NCBI GenBank assembly: GCA_023935145.1
Contig: CM043699.1
Span: 69,691,638 to 69,755,637 of the forward strand
DNA from: Bretschneidera sinensis
Taxonomy: Eukaryota > Streptophyta > Magnoliopsida > Brassicales > Akaniaceae
Direction of reading: 5' to 3'
DNA length: 64,000 nucleotides
In this document: piece by piece, positions 1 through 11,312 of the stretch
Position numbering within the stretch: the first letter of the stretch is position 1
Layout: each line of letters opens with the position of its first letter
Notes under the pieces: generated by a model
The model's database searches: none
What the model was told of the DNA's origin: nothing
The model's input: the letters and a program-made list of their open reading frames with translations, nothing else
Program-made: the position numbers and the translations under genes

Positions 1-1139
1 GTTGCCTTATTCCGATCTCAATTCAGTTGTTTTTATCTCGATTGCAAGTTTCACATCCCAAACAAGCAATCGACAAATATTTAATTAAGCACATATATAA
101 ACCCTAATGTAATTTATATGAATTACTCTTTACTTTCTAGTTAAGCACACATAACCTATCCTATAGATTTATCAAGAAACGAAAATATATCTTTAATGAC
201 AATATTGTAGTAATGGACAAACCTAAAAGATAAATCCACCGGACTCAATCATACCCAAACAACGTCACACAAGAAAAGCATGACTAGACTTATATGGAGA
301 AAAAAGATACAATCACCGGATTAAGAGAAAAGTCTTCTAATTAAATTAAAGAGTAACTCATACAATGTTTTGATAATAAATCCAAACTACAACTGAATCA
401 ATAATGGAAAATAAGAACAACTACACCTAGGGATTCATCCCTTTGCCTTGCTTGGAGATTAGTTGGCCATAGGGCTCATGGTTGAACACTTTGATGGAGG
501 AGAGTGTGGTAGCCTTCTTGAGTTTTCCAGACTTCAAAGATTGTCCCTTATCAAACCCTAAGTGGTCTATTTATAATATAAAAGTTCCAAGGGTGTTTTA
601 GGGTTTAAACAATCATTAAAGTCCTAATTAGGTCATAACTCGGAAACAAAGTTTCGTGTGCGCGCCGCGGCTCAAGCTTTTGAGGCTTTTCTTCACTTTC
701 TGGATGTCATGGTGCCCACTCTTCCAGGCTGCGGCACTAGGCAAAAAGTCAAGTTTGTGTGCTGCTGGGGGCCGCTGCGCCCACTCTTCCAGGCTATGGC
801 GCACACTGGTGGCTTCTTTACTCTTTTGGGCTTGGTTCTGGAGGCCGAGGCTTAGACTTCTTCAGGCCGCAGTGCCCACACTTAAGACTTGGTTTCTCTT
901 CATTTTGTCCTTCCACAACCATGCCCTCACTTGAATGTGCATCGAAGCATCGTGCTTTAAGCTATGATAGCTTTCCATCTCTTTTGAACTCAAAGTACCT
1001 GAAAATACACCGAAATAAGTCAATGATCCAAGAATATTACTTTAGAGTTATTAAGGTATAAAAGTGTAATTCAAACCTCGATCAACCCTAAAATTCTAAC
1101 AAATAAGTACTGTTAAGATGCGTTTTATGACTCTCATCA
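1..1139 (-). repeat. 3' LTR of A1, cut by the window edge
   Basis: Matches 6289-7359 with scattered substitutions and small indels; for example, a short stretch near 180-200 is missing from the other copy. It ends in CTCATCA, the reverse complement of the TGATGAG start. A TATA-like stretch on the minus strand lies near 570-580. The short ORFs at 656-1061 lie inside this LTR and resemble no protein. Confidence 0.85.
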
Positions 1140-2610
1140 TAACCCCTAACTAGCTTATTGCTAGTCCCTAGCAATTCAAGCGAAAACAAGACAATATGAA
1201 ATGAATTCTTTGGTGGGAATCAAACAAAGTAAAGCAATGTTAGCATTAATCCAAGAGTAATTCACTTTTTGTCTCAAAAATCATACATAACAAATAGCAC
1301 ATAGAATCATTAAATATCACCCAAGTCCAAAAGTAATCCAAACATCAATCTTAAAATTGTTATCGACTCTTAACATCCATCTTACCATAATCCATTAATC
1401 CGAACACCTGAATGATTTTATGCATAACATTCATGAATACAAGTCTTGGCCTCTAAAATATATTAATTTGCGTGACATCAATCACAAAAACAATGCTCCG
1501 TAGGCTTATTTTTCAAATCACTCTCCACTATTATAGAAAAATCACACTACCTTGGATCAATAGGTCTTTAATAAGCTTGTAACGTTAGGCTAAGGTAAAG
1601 GTTAAGAAAGAACGGGAAAGTTTCAACAAATAAAAGAATTTAATCTCTTAGTTTTAAACACAACCTACTTTAAGCACTGAATAACCTTACTTCAACACCC
1701 AACTCTTTCAACCATTTTTCGAGCATTTTTCTCAATAAATCACCACTTTTTTTTTTCTTTTCTTCTTTCTTTGCCATAATTCACTTCTTTTTTTTTATTT
1801 TGGCATAAGACCATTCACCTTCTTTTTCATTTTTTTTTCTTTTCTTTTCCACAACCCCCAACTTATCTCCTTTAATGTACTTGGGTTATGGTAGTAATAT
1901 TTTTTCATATTTCCATCCTTACTCCTCTCAAGTGCTTCTCAACAAATGTGTATGACTAAGTTCTCTTAAAAGAAAGGTAAGGGTAGAATATTTTTAGGCT
2001 CATAAAGGTGAGTAAATTGGTTACCGAAAGAAATAAGGCTCAAATTCTTTTTCAAGAAAAAGGCTCAAACAGGTGACTAGCGATAAATATAGCAAGGGTA
2101 AGTTTGAAAGGCTCAAATGGTCCAAAAATGACCTATATTATATCCTAAGTAATGTGTATTCTAGGAATTTGCCTCAAGTGATTATCAAATAAGTTCTAAA
2201 ACTTGTCGAGACCGCAAAAGTATTCACAAAACAATCACACATAAAACTTCTCTAAATGTTTTTAGACTAATCATGCAATCTTACCACAGTCCAGAGTCCC
2301 AAACCAAATGAAGATTGACACTTAAATTATTCTCAAACCGAAGCAAGATTTAACTTCTTCTAAATGCTATATGCTATCTCAATTAGACTCATATCATTGA
2401 CATGTAAATTAACTCCAAGGCTAACACAAAGCATAGCATACTTAATTTTTTTTTCTATAATTTATCCTAAGAAACATGTGTATTAAAACAAAACAAACAA
2501 ATTAAAACGAAAAAGGGAAGGTGACACCCAATAATTCAATGGTATGCAAAAAGAAATATGTTTCCTCCACCCCCAACTTAAAAGTTGCATTGACCTCAAT
2601 GTAAAAGAGA
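1140..2610 (-). other. 3' noncoding region of A1, with polypurine tracts
   Basis: Corresponds to the post-integrase region 39060-40555 of A2: phrases around 2160-2460 match 39250-39560 in reverse complement. It holds a pyrimidine-rich stretch (1740-1860; purine-rich on the element strand). Three polypurine-like motifs, read on minus as AGTT(A/G)GGGGTT or AAGTTGGGGGTGG, lie at 1139-1153, 1847-1866 and 2564-2580. No gene is seen. Confidence 0.65.
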
Positions 2611-3417
2611 AAGTAAAGGAAACTCTCTTTGTAATCAAAAGTGCACAGAAGTTGAAAATTGTGCACCACCATTTGAACTGCTTCGTATATTTTTCCCTGA
2701 AACAGAAATACGAAGTTAACACTAGAAAACAACAAAATACTAATAATAAAAAAGAAAAAGATATACAAAAAATAATAAAAGGATATGCTATGGGGTGCCT
2801 CCCATGAGAGCTAAGTTTTACGTCTTCAGCCAGACGCTGCACCACTCTCACTGCTGGCCTCATTGTGGTGCTGAAGATGAGGCTCCAAACTCAATGGCCT
2901 CAGTGCTAATCTTTTGGCAAGGAATACTTAAAGTCCACCACATGTAGCTCAAGTGTTCTTGGTGTTGCCCATTCACTATCAACAGTAGGGTATTTGATTC
3001 CCGCATCCACATGTAGCTCAAGTAAAAGAAACTCTCTTTGTAATCAAAAGTGCACAGAAGTTGAAAATTGTGCACCACCATTTGAACTGCTTCGTATATT
3101 TTTCCCTGAAACAGAAATACGAAGTTAACACTAGAAAACAACAAAATACTAATAATAAAAAAGAAAAAGATATACAAAAAATAATAAAAGGATATGCTAT
3201 GGGGTGCCTCCCATGAGAACTAAGTTTTACGTCTTCAGCCAGACGCTGCACCACTCTTACTGCTGGCCTCATTGTGGTGCTGAAGATGAGGCTCCAAACT
3301 CAATGGCCTCAGTGCTAATCTTTTGGCAAGGAATACTTAAAGTCCACCACATGTAGCTCAAGTGTTCTTGGTGTTGCCCATTCACTATCAACAGTAGGGT
3401 ATTTGATTCCCGCATCC
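2611..3417 (-). repeat. 409 bp direct tandem duplication inside A1
   Basis: Bases from 2611 to about 3008 repeat from 3020 to 3417 at a constant offset of 409, with few differences. The unit includes the noncoding box that contains GGGAGGCACCCC on the minus strand and the end of the pre-RT stub. As a result, look-alike short ORFs appear twice (2483-2863 and 3018-3272). They are products of the duplication, not genes. Confidence 0.85.
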
Positions 3418-3643
3418 ATGTGACTTCTCTCAAGTAACTCCTTAAAGCATGGTTGCCATGAATTCTTAATAAATCCCTGTGACTTATCAAAAACATCAAC
3501 AACATTAACAGCATGGAGATAGATTGAGGAATCATTGAACTCAAAATTATTAGGAGGGAATTCCAAAGAGTTATATTATATTTAATGTGCTCATCCTCCA
3601 AATTAAGCTTATCAACCATGTAAGTGTTGAAACACTCATCCTC
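3269..3643 (-). pseudogene. Collapsed pre-RT linker and RT N-terminal stub of A1
   Basis: On the minus strand, an 83-residue ORF (3566-3315) carries a VFDKSQ motif and a WQP..FKEL..RS segment. These match the linker of A2 at about 35890-35960. It then jumps to DAGIKYP..DSEW..P, which resembles the RT start of A2 (GLIYP..DSKW..P near 36277). After that the coding stops at noncoding 3' sequence. A1 has therefore lost a piece of linker, then all of the RT catalytic core, RNase H and integrase. No enzyme can be made from it. Confidence 0.6.
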
Positions 3644-4240
3644 TTAATGTGACTGCCTTGAGACTCGGAAAACATTTACCCCTAAAGTCCTATTTCCAAA
3701 TGATAATGTTATTAGGCCATTCCTACAATTAATGAGGGCATTGGCGGTAGCAAGGAATGGCCTTCCAAGTATTAAAGGAATTTTCGACTCTGTATTCACA
3801 ATAGAGACGGTATCTAAAACCAAAAGGTCAACAGGATAATAGAAATTATCAATTTGCAACAAAACATCTTCCACAATACCTCTTGATTTTCTTATCGATC
3901 TATCCGCTAATTGAAGTACCATGGAGGTTGGTTTGATCTCACCTAGACCAAGTTGCAAGTACAGGGAGTATGGCATGAGGTTCACACTAACACCCAAATC
4001 CAGCAATGTTTGGCCACAAGATTTGTGTCCAATTTGGCAAGCCAATGTTGGGCAGCCCGGATCTTTATATTTGGGCGGTGTCTTGCTGTCAATTACTGCA
4101 CTTGCTTGCTCCGTTAAGAATGTTGTCTTCTTCACATTGTGCCTCCTCTTGAGTGTGCATAGATCCTTGATGACTTTAGCATAGCTGGGGATCTGTTTTA
4201 TAACATGAAGAAGAGGGAGGTTAATTTTAACATGCTGAAG
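3644..4240 (-). pseudogene. Retropepsin-like aspartic protease domain of A1
   Basis: A 163-residue ORF (4135-3644) gives an Athila-type protease. Lead sequence PPKYKDPGCPTLACQIG is followed by the active-site stretch LLDLGVSVNLMP. The aspartate lies in DLG, usual for this plant group, where DSG or DTG is found in others. The flap region and the late motif LILGRPFLATANALINC follow. The role would be to cleave the element's own Gag and Pol inside the particle. The domain looks whole; upstream it joins gag through a stop near 4240. A2 carries a close homologue at about 35300-35760. Confidence 0.8.
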
Positions 4241-5840
4241 CTACTCAAGGATCTCACCTTTTAATGTCGAATTTATCTCCTTAGGCTTAAGGAGTGCTTG
4301 AGGGAAAGACACCGGTGGAGAATAATCATCATGGACCTCTTGTTCCTTGGGGGCTTCATCCTTGTTGCTCACGATATTAGGAATCAAGTGTGATGGTAGA
4401 GTGGATCCATCAATTTTCTTACCGCTGCGGGTGATTATGGCATTAACTTCTCTAACATTTTGATTTTTAGGTCTAGAGGTTTGTGCCATATGTAGTCCCC
4501 TTGGATTAGGTTGTGGCTGTGAGGGAAAATGACTTTTTTCTTGAATAGTCAAGAAACTAGTCAACTTGGTGAGTTGACTCTTCACCATTTGTTCCTCTTT
4601 GATTTATTTTGCCCTGTTCTTCCGCACTCTTGGCATGTACCTGCATAAATGACTTAAACATATCTTCCAAAGGTAAAGATTGTTGAGGTGCATTAGATGA
4701 GGTTGCTTCTGGTTGCCATTGGGTACTAGGTTGGGGATGAGGTTGTATATCGGATCTCCAATGGGTGCTAGATTGGGTAGAAAGTTGCATATCGGATTTT
4801 CAACTAAAATTAGGGTGATTCTTCCAACTGATATTGTAGGTGTTAGAGTAGGGTGAGTCTGGTTTCCTAAAGGGTATTCCCACAGCATTACACTCTCCCT
4901 TCATCTCAAAATAGGTTGGACAATCTCTAGGCACATGATCTACCCCGTTACACATGAAACAAGGCTCATGGGACTCTATCCTAGCAACCGGTTCGGGGGC
5001 TCTAGCATCCTTAGTTTTTAGGGCTTCAATTTCCTTAGTTAGGGCCTCTAAACGGGCTTTAAGGCTGTCCTCTTCCTTAAGTTGATAAATCCCAGAGGGT
5101 TGATTTCTCCTAGTGTTTTCCATGGCATTTGGTCCTGTCCAAGTGTGAGCTTTTTCTGATAGGTCATCTAGGAAATCTATGGCCTGATCGGGATCTTTTT
5201 GAAGAAAATCCCCATTGCACATCATTTCTATGAATTATCTTTCCCTACTTAGGAGTCCATCATAGAAATAGCTAACTACCTGCCAACTCTCATACCCATG
5301 GTGTGGACAAGTTTTCAAGATGTCCTTGAAACGTTCCCAAACTTGATATAAGGTTTCACTCTCCTTTTGTGTAAAGTTTGAGATTTATCTCTTGAGGTTG
5401 TTGGTCTTATGGGTTGGGAAGTGCTTTTGGAAGAAAACTCAGGTCACCTTATCCCAACTACCTATAGACCTAGGCCTTAACGAGTATAGCCAAACCTTGG
5501 CTTTTTCCTTAAGTGAAAAGGGGAGAAACCTAAGTTTGACAGTGTCTGCCATATCAGCCCTACCTTGAAAAGTAGCTACCACTTCCTCAAATTCCCTAAT
5601 ATGGATATAGGGGTTTTAATTCTCAAATCCATCGAAGGTTAGTAACAATTGGATCATGCCCGGATTAAAATTAGGTTGTTGACCATTAGGGGGGAACATG
5701 ATATAGGATGGTGTGGTCGTTCGGCTAGGATTCATATAGTCTTTAAGTGTCCTAGCAACATCCTCATTGTTATTTTCAGCCATGTTAACAATATCCTTTA
5801 AATTCTCACTTGGGTGTGCACTATGGTTTGATCTAAGCAA
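4241..5840 (-). pseudogene. Gag of A1, broken
   Basis: Gag would form the element's cytoplasmic particle. Reading from the ATG at 5840, the N-terminal part has NMAENNNEDVARTLKDYM and IQLLLTFDGFEN, matching A2 gag. The capsid-like middle is interrupted by stops at about 5614-5230. The 141-residue ORF 5225-4800 contains MMCNGDFLQKDPDQAIDFL and a CX2CX4HX4C zinc knuckle (CFMCNGVDHVPRDC), then the NTYN..W.NHPNFS motif typical of Athila-type gag. A frame change near 4560 leads into ORF 4588-4241, which has HFPSQPQPNPRG and ITRSGK, the usual gag C-terminus. At least five breaks make it a pseudogene, though domain order is normal. Confidence 0.8.
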
Positions 5841-6055
5841 GGTTTCACTAACGGACGTGGAATGAGAGGGTAATTCTATTTTAGGTCTCTTAATGAATCT
5901 ACCTCACAAATCTCTCGGTCTAAGCATACACCAAATGGATTAGAGGGAAACAAATAAAACATAAAAATCAAAATTAGAAAATCAAAACAAAGAGCAAAGA
6001 ACGATATTACCGTCTTATCTCAAAGTTGACAATCTTCCTTGTACTTAAACGCGTC

Positions 6056-6073
6056 TCCCTGGCAATGGTGCCA
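6056..6073 (-). other. Primer binding site of A1 (tRNA-Asp type)
   Basis: On the minus strand it reads TGGCACCATTGCCAGGGA, six bases inside the 5' LTR. Athila-type elements use TGGCGCCGTTGCCGGGGA, complementary to the tRNA-Asp 3' end; this copy differs at three positions. Confidence 0.75.
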
Positions 6074-6078
6074 AAATT

Positions 6079-7359
6079 TGATTACACCCAAAGTATAATG
6101 CAGTAGTTATAGTACAGTTTTGGGGTGTCGATTCCACAGGGAGACAAGCGATCTACAAGAAAAAGTGCAAATCTTAAAACGAACGATAAAAGTTAAACGA
6201 GAGAAATTGAGTTTTGATATTGAAGTAATGTGAAGTAGTGTAAATATAATGGATAAATAACATAGGTCCGAGAATCCTCTCTAGATTTGTTGCCTTATTC
6301 CAATTTCAATTCAGTTGTTTTTATCTCGATTACAAGTTTCACATCCCAAACAAGCAATCGGCAAATATTCAATTAAGCACATATATAAACCCTAATGTAA
6401 TTGATATGAATTATTCTTTACTTTCGAGTTAAGCACACATAACCTATCCTATAGATTTATCAAGAAATGACAATATTGCAGTAATGGACAAACCTAAAAG
6501 ATAAATCTACAGGACTCAATCATACCCAAACAATGTCACATAAGAAAAGCATGACTAGACTTATATGGAGAAGAAAGATACAATCACTGGATTAAGAGAA
6601 AAGTCTTCTAATTAAATTAAAGAGTAACTCATACAATGTTTTGATAATAAATCCAAACTAAAAATCAAGGAAAATAAGAACAACTACACCTAGGGATTCA
6701 TCCCTTTGCCTTACTTGGAGATTAGTTGGCCATGGGGCTCATGGTTGAACACTTTGATGGAGGAGAGTGTGGTAGCCTTCTTGAGTTTTCCAGACTTCAA
6801 AGATTGTCCCTTATCAAACCCTTAGTGATATATTTATAATACAAAAGTTCCAAGAGTGTTTTAGGGTTTAAACAATCATTAAAGTCCTAATTAGGTCATA
6901 ACTCGGAAACAAAGTTTCGTGTGCTCACCGTGGCTCACACTTATCTAGGCCGTGGCTCAAGCTTTTGAGGCTTTTCTTCACTTTCTGGAGGCCGCGGCGC
7001 CCACTCTTCCAGGCTGCGACGTACACTGGTGGCTTCCTTGCTCTTTTGGGCTTGGTTCTAGAGGCCGAGGCTTAGATTTCTTCAGGCCGCAACGCCCACA
7101 CTTAAGACTTGGTTTCTCTTCATTTTGTCCTTCCACAACTATGCCGTCACTCGAATGTGCATCGAAGCATCGTGCTTTAAGCTATGATAGCTTTCCATCT
7201 CTTTTGAACTCAAAGTACCTGAAAATGCACCGAAATAAGTCAATGATCCAAGAATATTACTTTAGAGTTATTAAGGTATAAAAGTGTAATTCAAACCTCG
7301 ATTAACCCTAACATACTAACAAATAAGTATTGTTAAGATGCGTTTTATGACTCTCATCA
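6079..7359 (-). repeat. 5' LTR of A1 (1281 bp)
   Basis: Bounded on the plus strand by TGATTACACCC (6079) and CTCTCATCA (7359), that is TG...CA on the element strand. A TATA-like element on minus lies near 6829-6840. The U5 box with GTCGATTCCACAGGGA, shared with A2, is at 6127-6142. Confidence 0.85.
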
Positions 7360-7360
7360 G

Positions 7361-8191
7361 GATGAATGGCCAAACAATTTTGACTACGAGGAGGCATGTC
7401 AAATTGTTAGGGGTGACCCTAACTATGTCTTTCAACCCACTACATTTCACCAATATACTGACATGCCCCTCGATTCAAAACTGTTCAACCTCATAGTGAG
7501 TTGGACCATCCACTTAAGACTCGAGAGTCGGGGCTGTATGTCTAAAATTGACATAGTATTGATTTAGTGTCTCAAAATTAGATATTATTTCAATATTTTT
7601 CCCCTTTTACTCATCAACATGATAAATGGCGAAGCAAGTGACTCTGGGTGCCTATCATACAGGATGTTCAAGACACTGATCCTCCAGCACTTCAATGTCC
7701 CCTTGCCTGCCTCCGAAGCTCAGGATATTGGCCCCAAAGACATTATCAATGTCTCTTTACTGAAGAAGATGGGGTGCTCGATCCGGGATGTAATGATCTA
7801 CTCCAAAGCTAGAAAGAACATCAGGATTGATGATAACGATAGTAGCGAGGAGGAATATGAGATTCTTGATGATGCAGCTCCTCCCACTGCTATGGACATT
7901 GGCCCTAGTCTATAACATGATCGATGTGGTGGCTATGGTGTTCATCAAGCTAGACATAATGACGTCCTACAGGCTATTGTAAGCCTCCACTTATCCATGC
8001 AGTCAGACTTCAAGAGCTTGAGCTCTTCTGTCGACCAGTGCTTACAGTTGGTGCGGACTGATATTGATCACATACGTCACGAAATCAACACCTTCAGGGA
8101 TAACTTTGAGTTACACCAAGAGCACTCAAAAGGCTCATTGGCAGAGATTCAAGATCTCCTCTGGGATAACTTTGACTCCCCTGCTCACTGA
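7361..8191 (+). pseudogene. Broken ORF resembling 'putative plant transposon protein' (PF20167-like)
   Basis: One reading frame runs from the A1 boundary to TGA at 8191 with two stops (about 7565 and 7913). The first part has a WTIH-LRLESRG region, then CLSYRMFKTLILQHFNVPL, close in layout to the SYGM...IF..F.VPL core of this plant family, then VSLLKKMG and an acidic stretch (DDNDSSEEEYE). The last 65 residues look coiled-coil-like. The biochemical role of this family is not known; it is often found in plant transposons. Here it lies upstream of a copia-type polypurine tract and LTR, where some copia lineages carry an extra ORF. Its 5' part was separated by the A1 insertion and lies off the window. 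The family call is from memory of the motif. Confidence 0.55.
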
Positions 8192-9199
8192 GTCTTTTAT
8201 CATTTTGTTTATATATAGCTCCATGGATATTTAGTACAAACATTTATTTTCTTAATATACATTCAAATGCTTGTACTCGATGTTCAAACAGATTCTGTAA
8301 GCTTATGATGTATGGATAGTTGTATATATTTGCTTATGTTTCACTCATTTATCTCTTAGCTCATATCTATGCTTTACTTTTAAGTTATATAGTTACTTAG
8401 TTTGAGCACTTTTTGCTCATCTATATGCTTTAACTGTTCAAGCTTATATACAAACTTCTGATTCTTCTCGAGAAGTCTTCCCAACTTTGAATGATGCCTA
8501 CTTTTGTACAAAAGTTTGTTTATGCCTTATCTTTATGTTTGTGGTGATTAAATTGCTTATTTTTCAAGTTTACACTCCATTTCTGTTGTTCTCAAAACAG
8601 GGGAGAAAAAGAGAAAAATCTATTGTAAAGTTTTTATAAAATAAAATAGCATAAATTTAGGGGGAGCATTGCTCCGAACATGATGATAAATGTAAAATAG
8701 TCTTGGATTGCTAAGTTGGGATTGATATTGTTATATTATAACTTTTTTTGAATGCTTACAGGTTAGTTTTTTATCAGAAAAACAGAATAAACTCCGTCCA
8801 AATTTTTCAAAAAAAAAAAACCAACACTTAGTTTTAAAACTATTTTTTCTCTTCTTAGTTTTGTCATCATCAAAAAGGGGGATATTGTTAACTCGTATTT
8901 GATTTTAATAATGACAAAACACTACTTAAATTGCACTAACAGTTTTATCTAAGTATTTAAGCAGTAAAAGCATTCAGTTCAGAAACAATATGCAAGAACT
9001 CAACATGTTTAGTCACCAAAAGAAGACAGAAGGTCTAGAATAGGCACTAAGGTAATTGAATCACTCTGTAAATCTCTTTATTCAATTACTTAGCTTGATC
9101 TATGGCTCAATTTACAAAAGGCTTTGACAAAACTAAAATACAAAAAGTTTCTAAGTAAAAAAAACTGTTTTGAAACATGAAAACTGGGTTGAAGGACAA

Positions 9200-9360
9200 C
9201 CAAGTCAACTGGGTCTACATACCAGTCAACTGGGAAATGAGATAGTAAGTTCCTAGTCGACTGGTCCTATGACCCAGTCGATTGTTACTCTCCCTAAGCC
9301 TAAAAGTAAATATTTTTCACTTGACCCAGTCAACTGGTACAAGGACCCAGTCGACTGGTA
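9200..9360 (+). repeat. Cluster of CAGTCGACTGG-like palindromes in U3
   Basis: Six imperfect or perfect copies of CAGTC(G/A)ACTGG within 160 bp, about 90-250 bp upstream of the TATA box at 9453. Similar clusters are in the LARD-like LTRs (19622-19795, 42762-42925). Confidence 0.7.
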
Positions 9361-9452
9361 ATTCAAAAATATAACCGTTTGAGAGGTGAGACTTGAGCAT
9401 TTAATGCCTCAAACCTACCAAGTCAATGTCAAACGGCCATATTGATTCAAGG

Positions 9453-9461
9453 CTATATAAA
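9453..9461 (+). promoter_or_regulatory. TATA box of the copia-like LTR
   Basis: CTATATAAA in a GC-flanked context inside the LTR, following the palindrome cluster. Transcription would start about 30 bp downstream. Confidence 0.55.
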
Positions 9462-10019
9462 CCCACTTCAATGAGCATTTAAATAAGGAAGATAGCACAT
9501 TCAATTCTCCATATAGTTCATTAACTCTCAAAAGCTTTGAAAAATTCATTGTGAGCCATTCTTCAAACTTATTCTTGAAAGAGAGATATTATCCATTTGT
9601 AAAAGCATTCATTGTTATCTCCCTACCATTTACTTAATAGTTAATACAATTTATTGTAAAGGGAAAGAGTTGGTGTAACTCTTAGAGTGTTTAGGATTAA
9701 ACACTTTGTTTGTAACTTCCAAGAGGAAGAGGTTGTTTGTAAGGCTTGTGCAACACCCGTGAAGTTACTCGACTAATGATTAATGGATTACTTCAATGAG
9801 GTTCCTTAAAGAGAGTGGATGTAGGGTCAAAGAGATTCCGATATTACTGAGCCACTATAAACGGAGTTTGCATTTTCTATTTCTTAACTTATTTATTTAC
9901 AAGCATATTATTTGATTGTGTTCATTGCTTATCAAACTATTTTAAAAACTTGTAAGTTAATTACCAAAAGTTTTTAAAACCCAATTCACCCCCCTCTTGG
10001 GTTTGAATCTCGATTTACA

Positions 10020-10347
10020 AAAGGCAACATGATAATTATATAAGAGTATTGAAATCTTCTCAGGAATAGTAATGGTGTTATCTAAGGAAACACCATATGC
10101 TAATTGAAAGAAAAAAAGATATACATTCAGCTATTGCTAATTTTCTTAAACATCTCAAGCTAATTTGCTAAAGGTTTAATTGTGGTTCCCTTACTAATTG
10201 AACTTTATTCCCTTGCCATTCAAAGTCCATTGTTTGTTTCTTATAATCAGTAATAATTGAACCTAATAGTTCAAGCCATTGAATTCCTAGGACTAAGTCA
10301 GATCCTTCAATAGGCAGTAAAAACACATCAAAATTAAACATGTGTTT

Positions 10348-10386
<39 letters not shown>

Positions 10387-10410
10387 CAAGTGTTTATCCA
10401 ACAAGTCATC
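10020..10410 (-). pseudogene. Chromovirus-type gypsy G4: protease C-terminus and pre-RT linker
   Basis: The minus-strand ORF 10404-10168 contains NFDVFLLPIEGSDLVLGIQW and LELLG, then DYKKQTMDFEWQGNKV. This is the late part of a gypsy retropepsin (usual core GCDxVLGxQWL) and the start of the linker to RT. Further along the minus strand, IPEKISILL fits the pre-RT segment before the copia-like LTR cuts in at 10019. The 5' half of the same protease is at 14054-14250, on the far side of A3. An (AT)n run at 10350-10382 replaces part of the coding and adds a run of Tyr-Ile codons. Confidence 0.7.
10350..10382. repeat. (AT)n microsatellite
   Basis: About 16 TA units in the remnant protease of G4. 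Confidence 0.95.
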
Positions 10411-10683
10411 TGGTTTCAGTTAAGACAAGGAAACATATACATCATACCTCACACAAATATGTGCTGATGTGCTTGTGTTAGATTAGATCAAACATGTAAA
10501 TTCTCGAAAATGCCTAAAGTAAGTAACTAAAGTTTAAATTCTATCATCAGATCATGTGTTCAAAGTTTTAAACTCACCAATGAAATCACATCACAATTTT
10601 TCAGAACAACCAAAATTTTTAGACGAACATGAACATGCATTTATCTTTACGACAAAAAGATAACAAATTAGGACAAAGTGTGT

Positions 10684-11039
10684 GATGTGTCTCCCATACC
10701 CCCAAACTTAAATTACACATTGACCTCAATGTGTGACTAATATGGAAAGAGCTGACCTGAGATATGGAGAACTATCTGGACTGGTATGGCTCATAGCATA
10801 CCCCCAAACTTGAACTGAAGTACGCATTGTCCCTGAAAAATAAAAATACTGGAAAACAAAAAATACTGGAAACAATCATTAATCATAAAAATGCGAAATA
10901 ATAAATGAACAGAAAAGATAAGCTATGGGGTGCCTCCCATGAGCGCTAAGTTTAACGTCTTCAGCCAGACCCAACATTAGTAAACATGCCCAACTAAGCG
11001 CTCCACCATCTGATCAATAAATAGGAATGAAAAATGATC
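10684..11039 (-). other. 3' noncoding region of A3
   Basis: Contains two polypurine-like motifs (AAGTTTGGGGGTATG on minus) at 10691-10710 and 10793-10813. The box with GGGAGGCACCCC at 10921-10970 is shared with A1. No gene is seen. From 10430 to 10684 nothing recognisable is seen. Confidence 0.6.
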
Positions 11040-11312
11040 AGGCCTAGTGGCAGCATTCAACTTACGGTAGTCTATACTCCCTCTCCCTCCTAACTGAACA
11101 CGAGTTGGCACCAACTCGTCGTCCTCATTCTTCACTACCGTTCATTCAGCATGTTTGGGCACGACTTGAATCAGGCTCACCCACTTGCTATCAGAGATGG
11201 GATAAATGATCCCTACCTCTAACAGCTTAATATTCTCTGCCCTCACAACCTCTTACATAGCAGGGTTGAGCCTTCTTTGTGGCTCCCTCGATGGCTTGGC
11301 ATTCTCCTCCAA
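11040..11312 (-). pseudogene. RT N-terminal stub of A3
   Basis: On the minus strand the linker runs on into IHLEENAKPSREPQRRLNP, then GIIYPISDSKWVS and [15 protein letters not shown], with in-frame stops. These match the first third of Athila RT (compare 36277-36470). The sequence then leaves the RT pattern just after the IDQ.VERL.GH region and goes straight to noncoding 3' sequence. The catalytic aspartates are not present. Confidence 0.7.

Larger units (their letters stand above)
1..7359 (-). mobile_element. Athila-type Ty3/gypsy deletion derivative A1 (gag and protease kept, most of pol lost)
   Basis: The sequence at the window start recurs from about 6289, giving two LTRs around a 4.9 kb interior read on the minus strand. 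Read that way, the order is 5' LTR, tRNA-Asp-type primer site, gag, protease, a short pre-RT/RT stub, a noncoding 3' region, then the 3' LTR. Polymerase, RNase H and integrase domains present in the related element at 31525-42228 are missing. The LTRs start TGATGAGAGTC and end TGTAATCA, like that relative. The left LTR would need roughly 200 more bases beyond the window, so its left target duplication is not visible. The right flank is the broken ORF of a copia-like element, so A1 inserted there. Confidence 0.85.
7360..10019 (+). mobile_element. 3' part of a Ty1/copia-like (possibly SIRE-type) LTR element
   Basis: The internal end (7360-8885) carries the broken ORF above and about 700 bp of noncoding DNA, with a short inverted repeat GGAGCATTGCTCC at 8663-8675. 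A polypurine tract AAAAAGGGGGA (8872-8882) follows, then the LTR. No pol is visible here; it would be to the left of A1, outside the window. To the right it abuts the pre-RT region of a minus-strand gypsy element, so it inserted into that element. Confidence 0.65.
8886..10019 (+). repeat. 3' LTR of the copia-like element (1134 bp)
   Basis: Starts TGTTAACTCG directly after the polypurine tract and ends ...CGATTTACA, preceded by CACCCCCCTCTTGGG, a phrase common near the 3' end of plant copia LTRs. A good TATA box (CTATATAAA) is at 9453-9461. The base order on each side fits a 3' LTR, not a solo LTR. Confidence 0.75.

Noticed and set aside
656..1061. Overlapping ORFs with plausible-looking peptides
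   Set aside because: They lie wholly inside an LTR, recur in the other LTR (6952-7281) and show no protein motif.
2483..3272. Two nearly identical minus-strand ORFs with a hydrophobic stretch
   Set aside because: They are created by the 409 bp tandem duplication of noncoding sequence; the hydrophobic part comes from AT-rich DNA.
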